A program made the translations under genes and the position numbers. From Phoronis ovalis (Eukaryota; Phoronida; Phoronidae), in NCBI GenBank assembly GCA_028565635.1, contig JAOXYB010026712.1:1-15689 (forward strand): a stretch of DNA of 15,689 bases, given 5' to 3'. Shown piece after piece: positions 1 through 10,200 of the stretch (position 1 is the stretch's first letter; every line of letters starts with the position of its first letter). The notes under the pieces are model-generated. The model did not search any database. It was not told the origin of the DNA and saw nothing but the letters and a program-made list of their open reading frames with translations.

Positions 1-66
1 CGTTCTAACGAATTAAACTCGTTAGGCTAACGAATTGAACTCGTTATATAACGAAGTTCTAACGAA
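1..66. repeat. Palindromic short tandem repeat at window edge
   Basis: TAACGAATTAAACTCGTTA (6-24) and TAACGAATTGAACTCGTTA (28-46) are two 19-base units 22 bases apart. Each is itself an inverted repeat (TAACGA...TCGTTA) around a 7-base loop. GTTCTAACGAA occurs at 2-12 and again at 56-66. The array is cut by the window boundary, so its true length is unknown. It may be the end of a satellite or of a transposable element. Confidence 0.6.
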
Positions 67-1372
67 GGAATTGTTCAGGAAGGGTGACTCTGTAAAAGGC
101 TATCTAGTTTAGCATATATTTTTGTTGCATCAGTAGCCAATATAGTCCTTTTGCATATACGAAGGAACAAATAATTTACACAGATGTCTCGTATCTTTTT
201 ATTTAAAATATTATACTGACATTCAATTTATTTTAAGATTTTCTCAGTTGGAAACTGTTATTAACGTATGTACATGTTACATGTTACATGGTACACGCGC
301 TAGGGTGATTCATTTAAAAGGGGTAGTCTATTTTAATTCCAATACCATCCGAATAAAGTTTCTTTTAGTTAGTGAAAAGGGGTCAAAAGTTTTAAAATGT
401 AGAAACGCATTTAGGAGATTTTAAAAAAAAACATTCAAAACATGAGTACCAGTTTTGAGTTATGTAGTCGAGTCGGAACGCCGGAAAAGGCCCACCGGCT
501 TCAATTAAAACTCACCGGTAAATCACAAAGTACAGTACGTATAATTATTCTCTCCGGATTCTACTTCTCCACACGCTCATCCATGTATCTGCTGGCATTA
601 ACTTCCGGCTACTACCAAAAGTCATTATATCCTTTATGATGCTATTGATTGAGTTTGTTTGACTCTATATGGTAATACGAACACTCGCCCTGTCTGCCAT
701 GTATTTGGAAAGCTATATTTTATGTACCTAGAATATATTTTACAGATGTTCCGACTTTCTATATATGGTCATAGGCCAACAAATATTATTTTCGTTTATT
801 TTCAATAATACTTTTATAAGAACGATTAGTTTTTGAAATAAAATTCTGCCTTCAACAAAGACATTGCAAAGCATTCTATGCTACCGCACAATGTATCTGA
901 ACTATAGTTCAATACTACTTGACTTGTATTCTACTCTGTTTTTTCCAGAGGTATGATTACTGCACGGGATTAATTGTTGTAGAGTCAAATTCATGAGCCG
1001 GTCAGTGTCCCGTAAATGTACATCACCGGGGTTTAAACTAAAGAAAACTACGCAGATTGCTTTAGTGCTTAAAGGTATAGTACATAGTTCCAGCAAAAAA
1101 TACTAAAATGCAAATATTATTTAGGATAATCGAATTCACAACAATTTCGCACCATCACTTGACAAAATTGACAGAAGTCGCAAGGTCGAAAATTTTTTAT
1201 GATAACAATTACTACATTTGCAATTTGTTCTTATTGTATTCTTATAACGGTGCTGACCATTTTATTCCCGGTAGTTTCATACACGGGCTGACTGTGGACC
1301 TAGTTTGTGGACTCGGCTGAATATTTACGAAGGAAAATATATTTTTCATTCACAAATTTGCAACAAATTATA
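67..1372. other. Upstream noncoding flank
   Basis: I see no gene with family-like features. The 65-codon reading at 442-639 and the 64- and 70-codon readings near 902-1320 have low-information sequences and no recognisable motifs. A slightly GC-richer patch with four CCGG sites lies at about 480-610. An octamer-like ATGCAAAT is at 1108-1115, but single motifs of this length are expected by chance. Confidence 0.5.
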
Positions 1373-1447
1373 CACATGTGTTTTTGCTTTGCCTATTTCT
1401 TCATGGTTAATTATAAGCAAAGGTATAGAGTTACTAACCTCTCAGAG
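1373..1447 (+). promoter_or_regulatory. Candidate core promoter: E-box, TATA-like box and initiator
   Basis: A TATA-like TATAAG lies at 1412-1417 and a TCAGAG initiator-like motif follows at 1442-1447. Placing the start at A1444 gives a 32-base spacing from the TATA start, which is normal. Two overlapping E-boxes (CACATG and CATGTG in CACATGTG, 1373-1380) lie about 65 bases upstream and could bind myogenic bHLH factors, fitting a muscle gene. Each motif is short and expected by chance in AT-rich DNA. Their order and the splice donor just downstream are the only support. Confidence 0.35.
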
Positions 1448-1507
1448 TTTGTTCTCTCACTGTACTGCTAGTGACTGTGCTGCTAAGCCCGCTTGATTCC
1501 ATCACTG
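1444..1507 (+). other. Candidate untranslated first exon (5' UTR)
   Basis: The stretch ends in CACTG followed by a consensus donor GTAAGT at 1508. It contains no ATG and is less AT-rich than its surroundings. Spliced to the acceptor at 4266 it would give a 5' UTR of about 71 bases ending ATAAAA before the ATG. It is needed because the ATG exon begins at a splice acceptor and so cannot be the first exon. The 5' end is estimated from the TATA/initiator spacing; another upstream exon could be used instead. Confidence 0.45.
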
Positions 1508-4266
1508 GTAAGTTTTAATTTATTTTTTACTAGCAGTATATTAACTAAGGCAAAATTTTTAATTTGAAAATTGTAAGGTATATAGTAAATTACCGTATCG
1601 GCAAGTTAGATGAAGCTTGGGGATATAGCTTTTTCCATTGAATTAGTTTTGTAATACTCAACCATCGCTTACTGACAGTGTTAAATCACTGTGTTGCTGT
1701 AACCTACTAGCTTTAACATTGTATAATTGTCAGTACTGATAGGTCGTGCATCTAGTATGTTAATTATCTTAAACTATCGGAAGAAGTTCTGGCATTTAAC
1801 TTTGTCTAGGTTAGATCAAGTATATTTAGATTAAGGATTACGCAATGATGACAACTGGTTGAAATTTGGAATTTTATTTCAAACAGTTGTAGGCTCAAGT
1901 AACAAAGATGTGTGCTGATGACTCTTCATTTGAAACATTATTCGTTTATCTATCTTGCACGATGTGAATGCTGCAGTTTTAGAGCTTTCATAGTCAAAGT
2001 TTATACCCTTGCTGTTGTTTTTGTTTTCGTTCTTATTAAAGTCTGTTTCCATATTAATTAAGTCGTGCTCCTGCCAGCTTATTGCAATATGCAACAAATC
2101 ACTATATCTCTGATAGTGACGCAAATACTTTTAAAACATGTTTAAACTTTTGTAAATGTATAAGATAAACAGTCTCTGATGTTGAGACTACACAGTGGAC
2201 CTGATTTAGACTGGCCTCAAATATTCATACATATTTTTCCATATATTCAAAGTCGGTATTTTTTTATCAAACTGTGGGCCGTGAAATATTTCCTAACTCT
2301 CCTAGAAATTAACAGCTCTTGGAGGTGTTACATATTTGTGTGATAAACATAGTATAGGATATCATAGCGCCACATATGGCCAGGCTCTATTGCATGATTG
2401 GATACAGATGGATGTGTACTTAGAATAACCCAGGTTCACTTCAGGTTGCTCGGTTATTAATTAAACTAATACGGAGCTGAAAATAGTACTGGTCTGCATG
2501 TAATAATATTAATACAGTTAAGAATTTGTTACTGTTTATTTTGTATAGTTATACTTAAGTGTATTTCTTAAAATACCATACATTTATGAACTGACATATC
2601 TAAAACTTTTTTATTTACAAGGAGTGTAAGATTAAATTAGTTTTTTTTATCTTCAATGAGATTATCTACTTAAATTATTTTGGGTCTGAAAAAATACATT
2701 CTTCTTCTTTAATTCTCATTAACACATGTCCGATATGGATATTTAATGTATTTATATTTTAGTTATATGTAAGTAGACATATTCTTTACGAATCCTGTTG
2801 AACGGTGACCCGGCGATAAATGGTTGTAAAATTTGCAAGGAAAAGCTATCATGTACAATTTTTCAATTACTGAACGTTGCAGATTTCCTCTGCTCTGGAA
2901 TGACACTTCGAATGTCAATTTAAAATTTCGTTTCTCATGTCTAGACTATATAATGTTTCATTCACGCTGCTGTATACGTCATTCCGGATTGGAACAGCCA
3001 TAATAGATGTACGCACACGAGATAAAATTTTGTAACACAAAAATTTACTGTGCTATTTCAATATTTATATATTTATCTTGTTTGTTTTCTTTTGTAAAGA
3101 TTGTTTTGTCTTGACCTTCGGCATATTTGTCTTCCAAAAAGTATACAGCTTAACTTTAACTTAACCCTTTTCCTGAGGCATAATTAACGTAAGTGGCGGA
3201 TTCTGGGAGTTGAATCGATGGGTTGGAGAATGTATCACTCTTTTGTTTCTGCATGCTATAAATTCCTAATTTAGTTAAAACTGGGAACAAATAAATTTGA
3301 TTGACAAAAAAATGATTAATAAATAGAAGAACTTTCTTCAAACACACCTGTTCGGTCTTTACAATATCTTTGAGTACAGTATGTTATTTTGATATCATTT
3401 AGCCCACTTGTGTATGTAGTAAACCTTTTGGACGTACACTCGTACAGTGTTTAAAAATATAGATTCCGGCAGGGATTTTGGGTATTGCCTGGTTCCCTGG
3501 ACAGTAAACTTTCACTTAAGGGATTTGAAATAGGTTTACTGGTGTGTAGGTTTGTAAATTCTTTTGAATTGCTTTTAGTACGGTCTTCGGATTCCAAAGA
3601 AAATGAGAATATTTTGTTATCTGTATTTTTTCGAATGGATAATTATACTTCGTGCTATATTAATAAAATTTTATAGGAATTAGGGTTGGATTTTAGTACC
3701 TGTCACCCCTAATATATTTAGATGGAATGTCGTTAAGGTAGACTTAATCTATAATACTATATGTTAATGTAGCGTGCCATATTAGGCTGCAGTGCTTACC
3801 TGGACGTCTCACCGACTAGTAGATCTTAGATTCACTTCCTACAGATCTCCTTGAAAATTGGTATCATATTGAAACGATACTGTTAGAACTGATACGAGCT
3901 TTGGTTGTTTAATTTGGAGAGCTAGATTCATCAAAGTCATTTAGGTGCGCGTATGTAGCTAATAGCTCTCTCCCATTCTCCATATCCCGGCTCATATTCA
4001 TATACTGATGTACAACCTTAACGAGCTAGGATGGAAATCAGGTTTTATGCTCTATATCGACATTTCTTAATTTTATCCTGATTTTATCGTGCGGTGCATA
4101 CTTCACATAGCTTAGAAGGTTAAAGGTATTTTTTGTGCTTTCAGTTCATAATTTCATTACGTCTTCCTGACATTTTTACTTTTTTGATGTTTGACATTTA
4201 CCTGCTTGACTTCGAGAATATTTAATCTTGTTTCCTTGTTATTAAACATTACTATTTTCGTTTCAG
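1508..4266 (+). other. Intron 1 (between UTR exon and ATG exon), no gene seen
   Basis: The intron opens with GTAAGT and closes with TTTCGTTTCAG at 4266, a good acceptor with a pyrimidine-rich lead. The 2.76 kb between them is AT-rich and holds only short chance readings (for example 1879-2124 minus, 3156-3347 minus, 3485-3676 plus) without family features. First introns of muscle genes often carry enhancers, but I see no clear cluster of CArG or MEF2 sites here. Confidence 0.45.
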
Positions 4267-4285
4267 ATAAAAAATGGCCGAAGAG
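4267..4285 (+). CDS. Exon 1 coding: 19-nt microexon with the start codon (MAEE)
   Basis: The exon follows TTTCAG at 4261-4266 and ends at a strong donor GTAAGG (4286). It holds seven untranslated bases (ATAAAAA) and then ATG GCC GAA GAG, giving MAEE, in phase 0. The start context has A at -3 and G at +4, favourable for initiation. A short acidic N-terminus after an alanine is typical of RLCs, in which Met is removed and Ala capped. All three versions of the next exon begin in phase 0 and can join it. The coding part is 4274-4285. Confidence 0.88.
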
Positions 4286-7200
4286 GTAAGGATTTTCTGT
4301 TTAATTAGTTGTTGAGTATGAAAGTGGTAATTTAAGCATTGTCCATTTTCTAGTATCTTGAAAACTATTACTTATTTACAATCTATGCTGAGCCTAGAAA
4401 CCGAATGGAGTTGTAACTTTACAACATTGGAATTTTACCTTACGATTCTTGGACTTCAAAATGTGTTCAAATCCTTTCTTATTTGAATACAAATATCATT
4501 AGACGCTGAGAAGCTTACTGACGTAACGACATGCCAGTCTATTGAATGTTTAAGGCAAAACTTTTATATTACACATCTCCTTTCAAATTTCTTTTGAATT
4601 ATTTTATGAAAAAATTGTTTGTATGGTTCTTGTATGAATACATTATAATGTAAAATTGAATAGAGAGAATCTTGGTAATGATCGAATTATGTGCTTATTA
4701 CGAAACAGGTTTATTGGCTTTGTGGTAATGGTGTTTAAAATTTCTTATACATAATACCTGTCCAAGTGATAATATTCATAAACTTTGACAGAAGTTATAT
4801 AAAAATTGCGAAAATCTTGTCAGTTCCTAATTTATACAACGCGATAGCAGATTGTTTTTGAGCGAAAATTTGTTTCTTTTCTTAACTCATTTGCCACCGT
4901 TTCCACATAGTAAACCGGTAATCATACCTATAAAAATGCGCTGTGATGGAGTCGTGCATATTGCTACTGTTTGTAACGAAGTGCAACCCCCTTGGTATGT
5001 GGTACTACTATGCCCTTGATAATAGTTAGTCCTACACTTTTTGCAAAAATCAGCTCTTTTTGAGACAAAATTTATTTATATAATTAGGAGAAATAATGAT
5101 TTAAACAATGTTGTTTGCAGAAAAGTGTAGGATTATTTAGCTATTTATGACGTAACAAATAAGGATATCACGGTTGCATCTCGTTGCAATCGGTAGTAAG
5201 TTTTCTATGTCGAACAATGTTGAACTAGCTTGTATTATATTTACCTTTGTGATTTTGTAACTTTCCCTTTAATATCATTACAGCTTTTATTTATTTTTTA
5301 GGAAAAATAAGCATTCTTTTAGATTTTATTTTCAGGTGGCAAGACTAAAATACTTTATTACAGATTATCAGCATTTTGGAATAATTTCAGACAGTCACGG
5401 AGTACAGTGAGATCATCTCAACCACCAGGTGTCGTATGTAGCAATACTTTAAACAAACGGCCCGATCCCGTGAGCCTATGTTACTTTAAAATCATTATGT
5501 CACATAAAATCTTGAACATAAAGCATACATTAGTGTACTCTCATAGCTACTATACAATGTCTGTGTACGCATCCAGATAAATCCTGGATAACTTTTTTTA
5601 AAAATGGAGATTGCTTAGTGCTAATGTCATTGCTTTGCCTAGTTATAAGATTAATTAAGTATTATTTTTATTGATAATATTTTTAACCAGCAATTTTTTT
5701 TAAAAATCTGATTTTAGTGGTGTTGAGTGAAAAATACGCACTCGGAACAATCATCTGACTTTTAATACCTTTGTAATGAGTATTCAAATCTTGTAAGCTA
5801 ATACCCCTCTTTCTTTTTACCCTACAGTTGACATTTGGTATTGCGTGCTATAAAGTTATATTTAGTTAATATGTTTACTTAAGGTTAATAAAACCCTCCC
5901 ATTTTATGACCAACACATTCGAAGGTTTCTCTCATCAGATCGTGATTAGATGTCATACATTTTCAACATACGTCAGACTCTAGCGCCTACCCTACAAACT
6001 TTTATTTGATGGCTTATAAAAAGACAAAACTGCTTGATTAAAACTGTATTTTCGGATGTCAATAACGCACCAATTATAGAATGAGAACTACACACAACTA
6101 CGTCTTTGGTTTTAAGTAATTATGTCGTACATTTCCACAGTGCACAATGTCCTTTTAAACCGTGAGGTTTCCAATTTTCGGACTATTAATACCACAGGGA
6201 TCTGTAATCTTAGACAAGAGGTGTTCCTTTGATTAAAATTGTATAATTTCTCGTATAAATGCAATGATCTTGAACAGATACCAGTTATCAAAAAAAAAAC
6301 TTACAAAAAGTCATGTTTTTGTATGATAAAGCAAAATGTTATAGTTTAATTAGATTATTATATTTATGTCAAGTAACCTGTCACCCCTTATTGTGACATT
6401 AAACTTGTCCTAATCTCATTCAATTTGAAGATTTTCGCAAACAATCTCTTTAAATACTCTGCCTTAAATGGTATAGTGGGGTACTTGTTATTATACTGTC
6501 TGCAGGAATTTTAAGTATTCTTTCTCTGGTCTCCATCTTGGATTTTGATTCCTTCTTTCTGCACCGGATATTTTCATTCACATATTTCTTGTTAAAAATG
6601 GTAAGTATACTGAATTTTTTAGGGAAGTTGAAAAGTTTGGATAGGAACCTAGTTTCACATTTCCAGAGCAATTTGTAAACGTATAAACCAATGAGAATAT
6701 TATAGGATTGAAACGTTCGCTGTAGAAAGGGAATGCTTTGAGTTTAAGCTATCAAACTGCAATTGAGGTTCCTATTTAATTCGAATGAAAGTATAGGTTG
6801 ATACTGTCCAAGAAATAATCCAAGTTAAATTTAGATGTGGTCATTATAGTATAGCAGAGGTATTATTTAATACATAACAGCAATCTGTAGTGAGCTGGGG
6901 GTAAAATTCAATCTGGGATAAAACTACCTTATAAATACATGTTTGAATACCTTTGGGCTTAATCTTTGATTGTAGATTGCACTCAGAAAGTCTTTGTCAC
7001 GTTTTCGATGACACCGCATAGTAACTTGTTATTTTGTTTCAATGTCAAACTAAAACGAATTCAAATTCCTTCATATAAAAGTTGTATAGGTGTTATCCGC
7101 ATTATGATATTAACAAGTCTGTTCCTAGTATTAAAAGAAAAGAAATAAACAGGCCAAAATAATCCTGCTTTCACCACAATGACTAGAAAGTACCACACGC

Positions 7201-10200
7201 ATAAAATGCATTTAGCAGGTAATTTAGTCTAATCATTAAAATTGATTGTATTTATATGATTTAATCATATCGGTTAAACTGTAGAGTTGATTATACTGTT
7301 GTCTATTATGTTTACATATTTATAAACTTCAATAACGTTCATATACATAAATCATTTATTGATATGAAATGATAAGCCTCGAATTTGGAATTGAATAAAT
7401 CCTTTTCATATACTGTATGTAATAAGTTAGCATTATTTGTATGGCTTAGTTTATTGTAGGATTTATTGTACCAAATTTTAAATGTTGCGAGTTTCAAAAT
7501 TATCTGTGAAACAATGCCAAAGTTATGTAGCTTAGATTTATGTGAAAACTCGACAGTACTTAGCGAACTAGCCAGATGTTCAGATATTAGTTCACCAGAC
7601 GGAGGTTCAAAAATAATATTGTGAGTACAAACAGAGAATAGGAAAAATCAACGATTTGAAACTTTTAATAATGCTTAACCATTATCATAATGTTAATTGT
7701 TGCTTTGTGCCTTTGTGCCTTCGTACTATGCATAGTTTGCCCGAGAAAGTAAAATAATATGTTAGCAATATAGACACTTTAATGAGCTGAGTAAAATTTA
7801 AATAGAGATACAGATCAAATAGTCTTTGGATAAGAAATGTTAAATAACACTATAAGCGCATCGTAGGATATCCAGGATAACACAAAGAAACGTTAGCATA
7901 GCTGTTTATCCATCCATCACAGCAACTTTGCTAGGGTATACTTTGATTTTAGGCCAGTCGTGCTTCCCGTGCCGCCAAAGATCGCGATAGTAAAGCTGGG
8001 GACAGTAAAGGCGAGGATGGCGGTAGCAGGCGAGCCGCGAGAGCATCTTCCAATGTTTTTTCTATGTTCAAACAGACTGAGATACAGGAATTCAAGGAGG
8101 TAAAAGATCGCAGAGTACAGGTGGTTTCAGGTGAAGCAGACAAGGTAAAAAGGTTAAAAGTCATTTTAGGTATGGTATGGTATGACGCGGAACAACCAAC
8201 AGGTAATAAGAACATTTCAGTTTTAGATTTTAAGAATAGGTACGTAGAAAGGAAGACGTGAAAGATGACAGGGATCCCGATATGATGCTAGGAATAGCAA
8301 CTGTAACAAAAGTCCATCAGAATGATCATCGACGGCGATTAGCCGGAAGAAAATGAGACCGGCCGGTCATACAAGGGAATTATTCTATTCTTCTTTATAA
8401 TGCGATAATTTCAGGCAGCTAAGCGAGCGAAGGAACCAAAACGAGCTCAGCGAGCTACATCAAATGTGTTTTCAATGTTTAAACAATCGGAAATCCAGGA
8501 ATTCAAAGAGGTTTGTTGGCTCAGGTTCTGTATCTTTTACTGCCAACTAGTAGCTACACCGTGAATCTTTTCTGTGAAAGGTGTTGGTGAAAATCCGGGA
8601 GCGATAATAGGTACCGCTGTCGGTATTTCGGACCTTTCTGCTGCTATATTTGCATGTTAATACTTTAATTGCACAGCACCTGGCACAGTAACAAGAACAC
8701 GGTATGGGTTCTAAAGGTATAAACGATACTGAATTAGAGCCTTTGAATTATTTTCTAGTTAGTATAATAATTATTCTATTGTTATGTACCGACAATAGGG
8801 AAAACGCGGAACCAAAAATGTGTTGGGTATGTTCCCCCAACATCAGATTCAAGAGTTCAAGGAGGTATAGTATGGTATGGTGTGGTGACGTGAGATCCAA
8901 TCCTTAGATAATAAGTAAACTCCTGCATTACCCGGACACAGATTTCTGGCGGCCATGTTTTGGACAGTTCTTTGGAAATTACAAATTTAATAGGAACAAG
9001 TAATGGGGTAGATCTTTGGACATTACAAATATATGTGAAAAAAAATAGGAGTTTACTTTTTATCCCCGTTTTGATTGCCATATTGGCAAAAGTTCTTGTT
9101 TATGAAACATGGCTGAAAGTTTTGCACACTGCCACTGGTTTGTTTCTAATCACGCCACACCCAATACATACGTATTTTCCCGAATCCTGGTTTAAAACTC
9201 TGCATTTTTAAATCCATGAGTTATCTGAGAATAGTATCAAGGGGAAATATTCACATTGTGCTTATAGCACGCAGTAGTAATTGCTGTTGTTTCTGTCAGT
9301 TCGATTAAACTTTAATTTCTTGCACCATTTCCATTCTTAACTTGACTTGACTTTCCTGTATACTGTCTTTATGTTTGCGTGTCTTTTCCTGAGTGTACTT
9401 CGGTGCATGTACACAATAATGTTCTGATACTGTATGAGTTGCGTTCTATCTTTCTCCTCTGTTTAGTTAGACTTTTTAATGCTCAGTGGCCGTTGTAGAG
9501 TAGCCTGACGCTATTAATTCTTTTAAATGTACATAAAAACGTGTTTAATGAATATTTAAACGTGCCTTTGTCAAAGCAACAGTATATTATGTCTTCTTTA
9601 TTATTATTATATAAAGTATTTAGCAATTTTTTAATTTTACTGATTGCACGAAGTCTAACAATATGTAAAATCTACTAGTTTTTTCTCTTCAATTGTTATG
9701 AAAATAGCACAAGTGTGTTCTCTTAGTTTATCTAGATCTTGCACTTTTAACCAAAATGCAAAATGACAGAGTTTTGATTTAATGACACTAAGCATCATTG
9801 CCTGTCTCTCAATTGTATATACGAAACGCCATTCCTCGTCTACACACGTTTTCTTCATTTCCGTGCACTTGAACCACATTTCCTGGACACTTGCATATTT
9901 TGCTGGTAACACGAATATATTTCCGGGTACATGAACCGCCGCTTTTCTGTAGGTTCGTGTGTTCAGAAATGTGTTCATGACACCAGTAAATGTGCGTGGT
10001 TGTTGAAACAGAAATTTTGCGTGAACGAGGAATGATAATTCGTATACGCATGCCATACAGGCTTGATTCTTGCTTATGGTCAGATTTGAATAAAGGCTCT
10101 ACATATATTATTCAAGTTAGCTTGCCAGTGGACCATCGTCATTGGATCAAAGCTTTTAAATATATTTAATGGTAAATTTAACTACTACCTTAATTATTTT

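Noticed and set aside
442-639. 65-codon plus-strand frame in the upstream flank, in a CCGG-containing patch; on the minus strand a donor-like CCG|GTGAGT occurs here
   Set aside because: No recognisable protein feature and no matching acceptor or family motif, so neither a gene nor a divergent first exon is supported.
4925-4990. TATAAAAA at about 4929 as an internal promoter giving a separate start for some isoforms
   Set aside because: No downstream first exon with a phase-0 donor and ATG is evident, and such TATA strings are frequent in this AT-rich DNA.
3698-6388. Shared 13-mer ACCTGTCACCCCT at 3698-3710 and 6376-6388
   Set aside because: One or two repeated 13-mers are expected by chance in a window of this size.
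7254-7270. 17-base near-palindrome of ATATGATT type
   Set aside because: Short AT-rich palindromes are common here, and no regulatory context supports it.
7949-8215. 88-codon minus-strand frame, rich in Ser and Leu
   Set aside because: It is the antisense shadow of exon 2a, whose plus-strand reading is clearly RLC.
8064-8261. Plus-strand frame beginning [12 protein letters not shown] and running on past exon 2a
   Set aside because: The first part is the true exon; the extension reads through the GTAAAA donor and has no RLC similarity.
8704-9211. Several 67-83 codon frames around and after exon 2c, some with hydrophobic runs
   Set aside because: They overlap exon 2c in the wrong frame or lie in the intron, with no family features or proper context.
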